A DNA stretch of 36,253 nt, from contig PBYF01000066.1 in the NCBI GenBank assembly GCA_002729515.1, positions 1 through 36,253 on the forward strand. The letters are read 5' to 3'. This DNA is from Deltaproteobacteria bacterium (GTDB lineage: Bacteria; Myxococcota_A; UBA9160; SMWR01). Shown here in pieces: positions 7,381-15,919 of this stretch; the first letter of the stretch is position 1, and each line of letters opens with the position of its first letter. The notes below the pieces were generated by a model, which had not been told where the DNA came from, made no database searches, and saw only the letters and a program-made list of their open reading frames with translations. The position numbers and the translations under genes were made by a program.

Positions 7381-10218
7381 TCAGCTCTCCGGGTCGGGCG
7401 ATTTCTCCGCCGCGGCGCCGGAGACCGCTTGACTACGGAGTTTCCGGATCGAAGCGATGCTCCGCCTGGGTCCACCGCCGACCAGAATCGCGTCGAGGAT
7501 CGGCACGGCCTCCTCCTTTCTGCCCGAGACCATCCGCCAACGGGCCCGCAGCCGGTTGGCCTCGACAAAGAGCGGATCCCCCCGCGGAATCCGGGCGAGT
7601 TCGTCATCGATCTGCGCGACCCCCTCCCAGTCGTATTCGAACCCGAGAATACGCGCCTCGGCGAGCAAGCGTGCCGAACCCTCGAGCTCGTCCGGGACCC
7701 GATCTCGGGTAACGAGCGCAAGACCCGACTGAGCCTCGTGCGGCTCTCCCCCCGCCTCGAGACCCGCGAGAAAGTGCTCTCGCGCCACCGTGTGTTTGCC
7801 GTCCGCGAAGGCGATCCAGCCCAGCGCGACCTCGCGATCGCCGTCGGACAGCGTTTCGGCGATTCTCTCGGCGCGCAGCTTGCGCCCGCCTGCGAGGACC
7901 CGGACGAGACGTTGGGGGCGGAGCTCCGCCGAGATCCCGATCAACGCATCGTTTCCGCCCACGATATTGACGAGCCTCCGAATATTCATCGATTGTCCCC
8001 TCGAGAGCCGGGAGGACCGGGCTGCGAGCAGGTTGTGATCGTCGGTGTTGAGGGGAGCGCCCGCCCCGAAAGCCACTGCGCCCTCCTCGTCGAGCAGGAG
8101 CATCGCAGCCAGATCCTCGACGGCGTAGAGCCCGAAGCGCTCCAGCGCTTCGGGCTGCTCTTCGAACCCGCGCCGCACGCCCGGAAGCAACGAAAGGGGC
8201 TCATCCGATCCTGCAAAGATGAGACCGCCTGCGTCGGGATGGAAAACCACGACGTACGGGAATACCGAGGACATGGTCGCAACCAGTGTGCGCAGCAGCG
8301 GTTCATCTACGAATGGCAGCCCCATCCACTGGCTGAAGACACCGCCGGGCACCAGGCGTTCCCGCACCAACTCGAAGAACTCGCGGGTGTAGAGATGAGC
8401 CGCACCAGCCGTCCAGGGATGAGATGCCTGGGCCACAATGCCGTCGTATTTCGTCTCGGAGAGTATCAGCGCGCCTCGGGCATCGTTGATGAAGGTGTGG
8501 AGCCGGGGATCCTCGAGCGGGTCGTTGCGCCGAACCTCCGAGGCCTGACGGTTCGCCTCGACCACCTCCTCCTCGATCTCGATGACGTCGATCCTTCGAA
8601 TCGAGGGCGGAATCGCCTCGAGAACCGACCCGCCACCCATCCCGACGACGAGTAGCCGCTCGGCCCCCGGCCGCAGCAGAGTTGTCACGAGCCCCATCAC
8701 ATCCGTCAGTCGATGACTCTGCGGCGGCTGCGTCCGCGATTCGATGTGCGACTCGGGTAGGCCGTTCGTGAAAAGCTGGTAACCGCCCTTCACCCGCTCC
8801 AGCCGCACCGTCGCCCCGCGCCCCACGGCGAAATACACGGTATTCCTGGACCCATCCCTGCCCGACAGCGCAGACTTTTTCACCAGCTTCCACGGAACCG
8901 GGGGAGCGAAGATCAGACACGCGGCGAGCGTCGCGGCGCAAACGACGGCAAAGACGCGACGGCCGGTTGCGACGGCCGCAACCGCTGCGAGAGCGAAATT
9001 GGTCCCCGCCGCGAGCTGCACCGTTCCCGCGAATCCCAGGCCCGGCAGGAAGAACAGGGCCGCACCGAGCGATCCCAAGATCGACCCCAGCGTGTTCCAG
9101 GCAGTGACGCGTGCGCTCGCCGCCGCCGCGTCGGCGGCATCTCGCGCCGCGATCCGCACCGCAAAGGGGAATGTCGCTCCGACCGCAGTGGCGAGAGGCA
9201 CCAGGACGGCGGCGGCGACCAGGGCGCTGCGCGCCAGATCTTGGGGGCCGGAGACGCCGAGCACCGCGGCTAAATCCGGCAGCCGGTCGGCGGCCAGGAA
9301 GGTCACCAGGCCCAACACCCCGACCGCTACCTCCGCCACCAAGAACCCCACTGCGGCGCGCTCTCTGCGCCGGGCGATCGGAGCCGCAATGGCCCCGCCC
9401 AGGGCGATGCCGGTGAGGAAGCTCCCGAGCATCGTCGCGAAGGCATAGACGCTGCCCCCGAGTTGGTGCACCAGGAGACGAATCCACAGCACCTCGTACA
9501 CGAACGAGGCAGCGCCCGAGAGCGCAATGACCGGGAGGACCCAAGAGAACCCGACGCGACGTCGAATCGGCTCGGGGGCAAGGCCGCCGGGCGTGCGACC
9601 GATGAAGGCGGCCACGACGAAGACCAGTACGTTCACCGCCACGCCGACCCACACGGTCTTGCGCAGTCCGATCTCGGGCAGGAGCAGGAAACCCGCCACG
9701 AGCACTCCGCCAATGGCGCCCGCTGTGTTGATCGCATACAAGGCGCCGATGCGCGGACCAATCTGCGAGTCGCGGTCGACGCTCTGCCTCGCTAGGAGCG
9801 GCAGCGTTGCACCCATGCAGCTGGTCGGGATCATCAGCAACAGGAATGCGGAGGCGAGCTGGAACGCCGTCGCCACGGCGGCACCCTCAGGCGGCGGCGC
9901 CGGCGCACCGCCGAAGGCGCTCGCGTAGATCCAGTTGACCGCATCGAGCCCGAAGGGCATCCCGAGCGCAGCCAACGCAATCACGAGTTCGAGCACGGCG
10001 TAGACCAGGATTGGACGCGTCACACGCGGCGTGATCCGCCCCGCGATAGCGGCACCGAGGGCGAGGCCGGCCATATAAGCACCCAGTACGGCCGCCATGG
10101 CGATCTCGGAGGTACCGAAGAGAAAGGCGAACTCCCGGGTCCACGCCGTCTCGTACAGGAGCGCTGCGAAACCGGAAAGGAAGAAGCACGCCAGAACCAG
10201 CAAAAAACGGACTCGGAT
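7381..10218 (-). CDS. Fused MFS-type membrane / spermidine-synthase-like protein with a C-terminal helical tail
   Basis: About 945 residues. Residues 1-480 hold roughly fourteen membrane helices starting FLLVLACFFLSGFAALLYET, with MGATLPLLARQ and NTAGAIGG loops typical of the fused MFS/spermidine-synthase family. Residues 510-730 form a Rossmann methyltransferase-like domain: LLVVGMGGGSVLEAI, IDVIEIEEEVVEAN, a PWTAGAAHLYTREFFELV segment and LNTDDHNLL. The aspartates used by true spermidine synthases are absent: GGGDGG reads GMGGGS, and the VDSTDP-type motif reads AQASHP. Aminopropyl transfer is therefore doubtful. Residues 740-945 are helical and TPR-like (ALGWIAFADGKHTVAREHF). No ATG/GTG/TTG fits a ribosome site. 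The best-placed codon is ATC at 10218, six bases after GGGGAGGA; a GTG at 10359 would add 47 low-complexity residues. Confidence 0.82.
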   Translation of the reverse strand: MRVRFLLVLACFFLSGFAALLYETAWTREFAFLFGTSEIAMAAVLGAYMAGLALGAAIAGRITPRVTRPILVYAVLELVIALAALGMPFGLDAVNWIYASAFGGAPAPPPEGAAVATAFQLASAFLLLMIPTSCMGATLPLLARQSVDRDSQIGPRIGALYAINTAGAIGGVLVAGFLLLPEIGLRKTVWVGVAVNVLVFVVAAFIGRTPGGLAPEPIRRRVGFSWVLPVIALSGAASFVYEVLWIRLLVHQLGGSVYAFATMLGSFLTGIALGGAIAAPIARRRERAAVGFLVAEVAVGVLGLVTFLAADRLPDLAAVLGVSGPQDLARSALVAAAVLVPLATAVGATFPFAVRIAARDAADAAAASARVTAWNTLGSILGSLGAALFFLPGLGFAGTVQLAAGTNFALAAVAAVATGRRVFAVVCAATLAACLIFAPPVPWKLVKKSALSGRDGSRNTVYFAVGRGATVRLERVKGGYQLFTNGLPESHIESRTQPPQSHRLTDVMGLVTTLLRPGAERLLVVGMGGGSVLEAIPPSIRRIDVIEIEEEVVEANRQASEVRRNDPLEDPRLHTFINDARGALILSETKYDGIVAQASHPWTAGAAHLYTREFFELVRERLVPGGVFSQWMGLPFVDEPLLRTLVATMSSVFPYVVVFHPDAGGLIFAGSDEPLSLLPGVRRGFEEQPEALERFGLYAVEDLAAMLLLDEEGAVAFGAGAPLNTDDHNLLAARSSRLSRGQSMNIRRLVNIVGGNDALIGISAELRPQRLVRVLAGGRKLRAERIAETLSDGDREVALGWIAFADGKHTVAREHFLAGLEAGGEPHEAQSGLALVTRDRVPDELEGSARLLAEARILGFEYDWEGVAQIDDELARIPRGDPLFVEANRLRARWRMVSGRKEEAVPILDAILVGGGPRRSIASIRKLRSQAVSGAAAEKSPDPES

Positions 10219-10224
10219 GGCGTG

Positions 10225-10232
10225 TCCTCCCC
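10225..10232 (-). promoter_or_regulatory. Strong Shine-Dalgarno with no standard start codon after it
   Basis: GGGGAGGA on the minus strand is followed by CACGCC and then ATC at 10216-10218, in frame with the membrane-protein gene exactly where its first helix begins. A rare ATC start, or an ATG to ATC base change or error, would explain it. Confidence 0.5.
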
Positions 10233-10383
10233 ATAGAGAGTGGGCAGTACCGAAGTATACGAAACCCGACGGGGCGGCCGTCAGTCTCGGCGCGCGGGGT
10301 TCCGCTGGACCTGCTGCCCGGGAAGCCGACCCACCCGATGCGCGCCGTCCCGGTCGCACGACTGGAATCCGCGCGCCATCGAA

Positions 10384-10722
10384 CTAGGCCCGGCAGCGCT
10401 CCACGACGGTGCCACGGTGCAGGAGTTCGGCGCTCCAGTCCACCGCAACCTCTCCGCTATTGCGCACGGCACCTTCGATCTGCGCACAGGTCCCGTTGGG
10501 CTGCGCAGCGGGGACCTCCACGCGGAAGGTGAGGGACCCGTCCACCAGCTCCATGGTCCACGAACGCCAGTAGCCCTCTGCGCTGCGCTCCATGGCCGCG
10601 TCGATCGCATCGAGCTGACCCACGTCGAAACCCCTGGCGAGCGACACGCTCCCTACGGGGCCACACGCCACTACCAGGGCAGCACACAACGCGGCACAAA
10701 GGCTGTGGGCTTTCGAGCGCAT
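10384..10722 (-). CDS. Small predicted lipoprotein of unknown function
   Basis: The 112-residue protein starts at ATG 10722, preceded by AGGAGAG. The N-terminus MRSKAHSLCAALCAALVVAC is a type II signal peptide with the lipidated Cys at residue 20 (VVAC). The mature domain contains YWRSWTMELVDGSLTFRVEV and GTVVERC and looks like a small beta-rich domain with two cysteines. I do not recognise a family. The frame continues upstream without a stop through the methyltransferase remnant at 10912-11382, but the signal peptide shows where this gene begins. It lies about 165 bases upstream of the MFS/spermidine-synthase-like gene on the same strand. Confidence 0.65.
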   Translation of the reverse strand: MRSKAHSLCAALCAALVVACGPVGSVSLARGFDVGQLDAIDAAMERSAEGYWRSWTMELVDGSLTFRVEVPAAQPNGTCAQIEGAVRNSGEVAVDWSAELLHRGTVVERCRA

Positions 10723-10911
10723 TCCGCTCTCCTGTTCCCGGGATTCGACGCGGTTGACGGGGGGGAAATTCCGCTGCCTTTTGCGGCGGGGGGTCATACC
10801 GTAGTCGCACCCCGCCCACCTGCAACCCCGCGGGGACTCATCCCTGACTCGACAACCTGCTGGCCCGCGCTGGGTGGGATCTCTACGCTCGGGGCAAGGC
10901 GCTTCGGGAAA

Positions 10912-11382
10912 CAGGCCGTCGGCCATCGCGACGAACTCGCCGGGCGGAAAGATACGACCCAAGGCCCGGGGAAACCGGAAGGAGTCGCTCCGTTCCCGCT
11001 CGAGCCCGTGCGCCTCGAGGAGCCGGTGGAGCCGGGTGAAGTCCATGTACTCGAAGTGAGTGAAATCCGAGCAATAACCGGCTTCCCGGGGCGCAATCGA
11101 CCCCACCCGGAAGCCCGAACGCACGCAGCGCAGCTGCGCGAAGACGAGCTCGACAACCTCCACCCAACACCCGTGCTCGACGATGGGCACGCCCAGGAGC
11201 GAACGAAAGCGCGGGACGCGCGCTTCTTCGAAGACCTCGAACGCCTCCGGCCCTTCGGCGGCGAGCCTTCGCCTGCTGGCCGCTGCCGCCGCGCTCCGCT
11301 TCGGATCGAAGCCGACACCGCTTTGCTCAAGGTTCCGCCCGATCCCACAGCCCCGGTTCAGCGTGAAACCGGAACCGAGCCG
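10912..11382 (-). pseudogene. Truncated or decayed SAM-dependent methyltransferase
   Basis: About 157 codons read collinearly with class I methyltransferases. Motif I appears as GCGIGRNLEQ, then GVGFDP, a VEVVELVFAQLRCVRSGFRV segment where HVLEH and RPGGR motifs normally stand, and the well-conserved tail EAGYCSDFTHFEYMDFTRLH then FRFPRALGRIFPPGEFVAMA. The N-terminus is missing: upstream sequence overlaps the divergent gene at 11463 and reads as noise. The aspartate before GCGIG is lost (NRGCGIG). The frame has no start codon with a ribosome site and continues into the next gene's signal peptide. I read it as a gene remnant and not a working enzyme. Confidence 0.5.
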
Positions 11383-11462
11383 CTCGGCGTCGGCACCGTC
11401 GCGGGGACCTTCCACACGTTCCGAAGCCGACGCCGCCTCCCTTCCACGCCGTGTGCCACTTG

Positions 11463-12473
11463 ATGGGCGAGACGGGGCGGCTGCTGCTGCGTCTCGGGGT
11501 TGCAGCCGTATTGCTGGTGATGGCTTTCCGCCTCGCGATCCCGGCCACCGATCACAGTATTCCCGAAGCGCTCGCGTCGGCCTGGACCGCGTCGCTGCCC
11601 GCCGCACTGGCCTGGTTCGGTACGGCTCTGGCGCTCTTCGGCCTGAGCTTCGTCGCCGTGGCGCGGCGCTTCCAGGTGCTGCTCACAGCGGCGGGGCTCG
11701 CCGTGCGCTTCTCGGCGTTGCTGCGTGCCTACGTCGTGGCAAGCTTCCTCGGCCTGGTGCTGCCGAGCGCACTCCTGACCGACGTCTACCGAGCAGTCGA
11801 CGCAAAGCACGACACGGGAAGCAGCGCGGAGCCCCTGGCCATGGCGGCGGCAGAGCGAGTCCTGAGCCTGGCTGCTCTCGGCTGCGTGGTGCTCGCGGCG
11901 GCGCCCTTTGCTCCTCTCGGCGACGACCTGCGCGCCCGGCTATTCATCGCGCTCGCCGCCGCCGCCGCCCTGGTGGTCGCGAGCCTGGCGATCCTGCACC
12001 CGCGGGCCCACGGCCTGCTGCGGCGGCTGCTCTCGCCGTTGGCGAGGATCTCGCACGCGCTCGCCCGGGGCATCGAGGGTGCGCTCGCCGCAACCGCCCA
12101 ACTCTCGCAGCGGCCCAGCGCCCTGCTGCGCGCCTTCGGCTGGAGTCTCGTCGCCCAGGTACTCCCCGTATGCGCAGTCGCCGCCCTCGCCCAGCCCCTC
12201 GACACTCAACTGGAGTTCCACTGGTACGCGGTGATCGTTCCGCTCGTCATCCTGATCACGCTGATCCCGATCAGCGTGGGCGGCGCTGGGGTGCGAGAGT
12301 GGCTCTTCGTCGAGTTCTTCGGCGCACTCGGCATGCGGTCCGAGGTCGCGCTCTCCCTCTCGCTCTCCGTCTTCGCGGCGACCCTGGTATGGGGCCTTTT
12401 CGGCCTCGCTCTCTTCGCCTGGGGCCGCCGACACAGGGCGCAGGCACCCCCCGGGGCCCCCCAGCATGAGTGA
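11463..12473 (+). CDS. Lysylphosphatidylglycerol synthase TM-region / flippase-like membrane protein
   Basis: The 336-residue protein from ATG 11463 has about eight membrane helices and the PF03706-type signature PISVGGAGVREWLFVEFFGA near residue 275. In this superfamily the domain moves or presents lipids (the MprF flippase half) and is also often encoded beside glycosyltransferases in surface-glycan loci, where it probably handles polyprenyl-linked or glycolipid intermediates. Earlier conserved blocks are FVAVARRFQVLL and SFLGLVLPSALLTDVYRAV. The synthase domain of MprF is absent. Its end overlaps the start of the GT2 gene by 8 bases, showing translational coupling. A GTG at 11451 is an alternative start. 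Confidence 0.85.
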   Translation: MGETGRLLLRLGVAAVLLVMAFRLAIPATDHSIPEALASAWTASLPAALAWFGTALALFGLSFVAVARRFQVLLTAAGLAVRFSALLRAYVVASFLGLVLPSALLTDVYRAVDAKHDTGSSAEPLAMAAAERVLSLAALGCVVLAAAPFAPLGDDLRARLFIALAAAAALVVASLAILHPRAHGLLRRLLSPLARISHALARGIEGALAATAQLSQRPSALLRAFGWSLVAQVLPVCAVAALAQPLDTQLEFHWYAVIVPLVILITLIPISVGGAGVREWLFVEFFGALGMRSEVALSLSLSVFAATLVWGLFGLALFAWGRRHRAQAPPGAPQHE

Positions 12474-13359
12474 AAAGCTCACGATCGCGATTCCCTTCTA
12501 CCAGCGGCGCGACTACCTGGAGCTGGCGATCGCGAGCGTATTGGGCCAGGACCTCGCCGACTGGCGGCTCCTGGTCGTCGACGACAGCGGCGCGGACCAG
12601 GGGGTCGAGGGCTGGCTCCGCGAGTTGAACGACAACCGGATCGCGTACCACCGAAACCCGCGCAACCTGGGCATGGTGCACACCTGGAACCTATGCCTCG
12701 ATCGCGCGACCGGAGAACTGGTGACGCTGCTCCACGGCGACGACCTGCTGCTGCCCGACTACGCGTCGCTCGTTCTCGAGCTCGCCGCGGCCCATCCCGG
12801 TGCCGCGGCCTTCTGCTGCGACGCGTCGATCATCGACGCCGACGGCGCGCCCACGTTCTCGCTCGCCGACACCGTGAAGCCGCTCTACCGGCCGCGGGGA
12901 CCCGACCCGCTCCTGGTCTCGGGCGAGGCGGGCCTGCGCGCGATCATGCGTGGGAACTTCATCATGTGTCCGACGCTCTGCTACCGCCGGGCGGCGCTCG
13001 GGCAACGGCGCTTCGCCCCGCAGTGGAAGCAGGTGCAGGACCTCGACTTCACGAGCCGCCTGCTGCTCGATGGCGACGCCATCGTCTGCTCTCGAAAGAA
13101 GGCGTACGCCTACCGCCGCCATTCCGGGGGGGCGACGGCGCTGCAGTCCGAGAGCCGCCTGCGCTTCGATGAGGAGTTCGTCCTCTTCGATCGCGTCGCC
13201 GAGCGCGCCCGGGAGCTCGGCTGGGAACGCGCCGCTCGGGTGGCGGGCCGGAAGTGTACGGTCCGGCTCCATCTGCTCTACCGCGCGCTGCGCGAGATCC
13301 AACACCTGCGCCTGGGAACGGCCCTGGGATGGCTCCGGTACCTGGTCCGGCAGCGCTGA
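12466..13359 (+). CDS. GT2 family glycosyltransferase
   Basis: The 297-residue protein begins with the GT-A strand LTIAIPFYQRRDYLELAIAS, then LLVVDDSGADQ and NPRNLGMVHTWNLCLDRATG, with the acidic donor site TLLHGDDLLLPDY near residue 93. A conserved IMCPTLCYRRAAL and QDLDFTSRLLLDGD block marks the acceptor side and the usual catalytic acid region. It has no membrane helix. The start codon overlaps the end of the flippase-like gene, so the two form an operon and probably act on the same lipid-linked sugar. The donor and acceptor cannot be named from sequence. Confidence 0.9.
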   Translation: MSEKLTIAIPFYQRRDYLELAIASVLGQDLADWRLLVVDDSGADQGVEGWLRELNDNRIAYHRNPRNLGMVHTWNLCLDRATGELVTLLHGDDLLLPDYASLVLELAAAHPGAAAFCCDASIIDADGAPTFSLADTVKPLYRPRGPDPLLVSGEAGLRAIMRGNFIMCPTLCYRRAALGQRRFAPQWKQVQDLDFTSRLLLDGDAIVCSRKKAYAYRRHSGGATALQSESRLRFDEEFVLFDRVAERARELGWERAARVAGRKCTVRLHLLYRALREIQHLRLGTALGWLRYLVRQR

Positions 13360-13769
13360 GGGTGCCGCGGACCGACTGAGCCCCTTCCACCGGCAGCCGG
13401 GATCCCCCATTCAATTCGAGAAGCTCAGACCCTGTGGTAGGGACGGCAACACACAACGTCCGGAACGCCAACAATGCGGTCCACACCACCCTCGGCGCAA
13501 ACCATCGAGACTCCACGCGGCGCGAACCGTCGCGACGGCCGGGACACCCGAGAGCTTTGCGAGCAGCACGAGGCCCTAGATCAGCCCTGGATCAACGGAG
13601 GTCGATACCGCCCGCCCGAGAGGAGGCGGGTCGCTGATCCGGTTCGCGCCGAAGTCGGAAACGATGCTCATGACCCGCGCGCGTTGTCGACGCGCATTGC
13701 CGTCGGCAGCAGCGCGAGCAATATGAAGCCGGTCATCCAGGGGAGGCCCGCCGCCTCACGGCAGGCCGG
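13360..13769. other. 410-base intergenic region without a convincing gene
   Basis: Neither strand gives a frame with recognisable protein features longer than about 25 residues. On the minus strand near 13735 a short hydrophobic stretch MTGFILLALLPTAMRVDN is cut by a stop, and a neighbouring frame continues with IVSDFGANRISDPPPLGRAV, so a further gene remnant is possible. A short GC-rich inverted repeat (GCGCGTTGTCGACGCGC, about 13680-13696) is present. I see no clear promoter. Confidence 0.4.
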
Positions 13770-15914
13770 GTGACGTGCTATTCAGGCTTGGGGGCCAGAA
13801 CGCGCGTGACGCAGACCGGCGACGACCGATGGGGACCGCGCTTCGCCTGGCTCTGGTGCGCTGTCGGCGGCCTGATCTGCGCAGCTGCCGGCAAGCTCGA
13901 GCCCAACCTGCTCGAAGAAGGGCTGCTGGTGCACGTCGCCGAGCGGATGCTCGAGGGCGAACACCTCTACAGCGATATCGTGCTGGTGACCGGCCCGGTT
14001 CCCTACGCCATGGTTGCCGGAATTTTCGAGGTCTTCGGTTCGACGATTTCCGCGGCCCGGATCGGAGTCGCGGTACTGCACGGGCTAGCGTGCGGCTCGG
14101 TCTACACGCTGGCGCGGCGCAGCAACGCTGGCCCCTGGGCCCACGCTTCCGCCGCCACACTCGCGTCCGCACCGGTGTTGCTCTTTCCTTTGCTCGTCAC
14201 CGCGTTCTACACGACGATCGCGACCAGCCTCGCCTTCATCGCCGCCTGGATGGCGCTGCGCGGAGTCCGATCGAGTGCCTGGGCGTTCGCAGCGGGCGTG
14301 GTCATCGCGTTGACAGCGCTGTCCAAACAAACGGTCGGCACGATCCTGGCGATCACTTTGGTCGCGACTGTCGCCGCCTGCGCGCCCCGCGGCCAGCGCC
14401 TGCGCCGGAGCGCGGCGCTCTGTGCCGGTGGTGCCGCTGTGACCCTTGTCAGCCTCGCAACCTTCATGGCTCTCGGCGACCTCGAAGCCTTCGTGAGTTC
14501 GCTGCTCATCCGCCCCGAGAGCCGTGCCTTCGACTCGCCGATGATCAACCTGTGGCCACCCGGAAGCCTCTCACCCGAGATCGTGAAGCAGAAGCTCGAG
14601 TTCTACTACGTGCCCGAGGTCGTCTTCACACTGCGCGAGGGGAAGTTCGGATCGCCGGCCCTGGTGCTTTTCCTGACCCAGGTCGTCTTTGGCCTCCCCG
14701 TGCTCGTACTTGCACTCACGGCGGTCCGACGGGTGTTCGGTCCGCTCCCGGCAGCACTCTGGAGCTTCGCTGCCGTAACGCTCGCCTGCGCCTCCAACCT
14801 CTTCCCACGCCCGGATTCGGGTCACGTGGTATTCGCGGCACCGGCCGCCGTGGCCTACGCCTTCTGCTTAGCCGGCAACTGGCTGCCGGCCCGCGGATCC
14901 GCGACGCGCAGGATCGGCGTGGCCTGTGCGGCGGCGCTCGTCTTGCTCCTGGGGGGGTCGACGCTGTGGGTGGGCGAACGGCTGCTCTCACTCGCGGGAC
15001 CGCCGAGCTTCGGTCCCCGCGTCCCGATGCCGCCAGTCAACCCAGTGCAGAAGAGCGGCACCGTGCCGCGTGCCATCCAATACGTACGCGAACGAATCCA
15101 ACCCGGTGAACCCATCTACGTCGCCCGCGCCGAGCCTCTCGTCTACTTCGCGACCGGCGGACGCAACCCCACACCTTTCACCGGTGCTCTCCAGGTGTGG
15201 GGCGTGCGGGACGAGCAGCAAGACGAGATTCTGGACGCCCTGGAAGAGGTCCGCTTCGTCGTGATGTCGGACCTGGACGATCCGCTCCACACCACCTTTC
15301 GCGAAGAGATGCCGCGGGTGCAAGAAGCCCTGGAGCGCAGTTTCCATGTTCCGGAACACTTCACGGGCCGGCGGCGGAGCGAAGACTGGATGATCGTGCT
15401 CGAGCGCGGTCGAGACCGTGGCCCCACCCTCATCGACCTCGCCGATCCGGGTCTGGAGCCGCGTGCCTGGATCCGCAAGTCGGACGGCACGAGGGTCGGG
15501 GCGCCCCAATCGTGGCGGGAGAAACCGACGCGGCAGAACCGACGTCCCCTCGCCATGGCGCTCGGCGACCGCGGCGGCGGCGTCGACTGGCGGCTCGAGG
15601 TTCCCGCGAACGCGCGCTTACAGGTGTCGTCCGGCTTCAAGAAGGTCCACGGATCCAAGCAACCCAACCGAGTGCGCTTCGAAGTGAAGATCTCGGACGG
15701 CGGCCCGTTCCGAACGCTCGCTTCCCGTCGGGCCGTATTCGACTCCCGCCGCGGCAGCGGCCGGAGCTGGACCGATCTAGACGTCGATCTCTCCGAGTAC
15801 GCCGGACGGACCATCACCTTGCGTCTCGAGGCAGTTGCTGCAAAGCGACCGAAGCGGGGACGCGTGGCGTTCTGGGGCAGCCCGCGCGTCGCCGGTCCAG
15901 CGGCGGAAAACTGA
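13770..15914 (+). CDS. GT-C (PMT-like) membrane glycosyltransferase with C-terminal soluble domain
   Basis: Up to 714 residues. After a short N-terminus and first helix, the periplasmic loop reads PNLLEEGLLVHVAERMLEGE, with HLYSDIVLVTGPVPYAM. The acidic residues and the predicted Y..I/V..GP motif are typical of PMT/GT39-like enzymes using polyprenyl-phosphate sugars. About ten further helices follow (to residue 410). Residues 430-550 form the periplasmic C-terminal domain (PVNPVQKSGTVPRAIQYVRE). Residues 560-714 look like a beta-sandwich with SWTDLDVDLSEYAGRTITLR, resembling carbohydrate-binding or discoidin-like modules. The start is GTG at 13770 or, equally possible, GTG at 13806. It ends five bases from the convergent GT2 gene. 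Confidence 0.83.
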   Translation: MTCYSGLGARTRVTQTGDDRWGPRFAWLWCAVGGLICAAAGKLEPNLLEEGLLVHVAERMLEGEHLYSDIVLVTGPVPYAMVAGIFEVFGSTISAARIGVAVLHGLACGSVYTLARRSNAGPWAHASAATLASAPVLLFPLLVTAFYTTIATSLAFIAAWMALRGVRSSAWAFAAGVVIALTALSKQTVGTILAITLVATVAACAPRGQRLRRSAALCAGGAAVTLVSLATFMALGDLEAFVSSLLIRPESRAFDSPMINLWPPGSLSPEIVKQKLEFYYVPEVVFTLREGKFGSPALVLFLTQVVFGLPVLVLALTAVRRVFGPLPAALWSFAAVTLACASNLFPRPDSGHVVFAAPAAVAYAFCLAGNWLPARGSATRRIGVACAAALVLLLGGSTLWVGERLLSLAGPPSFGPRVPMPPVNPVQKSGTVPRAIQYVRERIQPGEPIYVARAEPLVYFATGGRNPTPFTGALQVWGVRDEQQDEILDALEEVRFVVMSDLDDPLHTTFREEMPRVQEALERSFHVPEHFTGRRRSEDWMIVLERGRDRGPTLIDLADPGLEPRAWIRKSDGTRVGAPQSWREKPTRQNRRPLAMALGDRGGGVDWRLEVPANARLQVSSGFKKVHGSKQPNRVRFEVKISDGGPFRTLASRRAVFDSRRGSGRSWTDLDVDLSEYAGRTITLRLEAVAAKRPKRGRVAFWGSPRVAGPAAEN

Positions 15915-15919
15915 AGCGC

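Noticed and set aside
10384..11607. A single 407-residue minus-strand protein
   Set aside because: It joins noise, a methyltransferase remnant and a lipoprotein whose signal peptide lies in the middle. The parts are better treated separately.
13360..13769. Short open frames on both strands between the GT2 and GT-C genes
   Set aside because: No ribosome site, domain or consistent frame. The minus-strand hydrophobic piece is too short and is cut by a stop.
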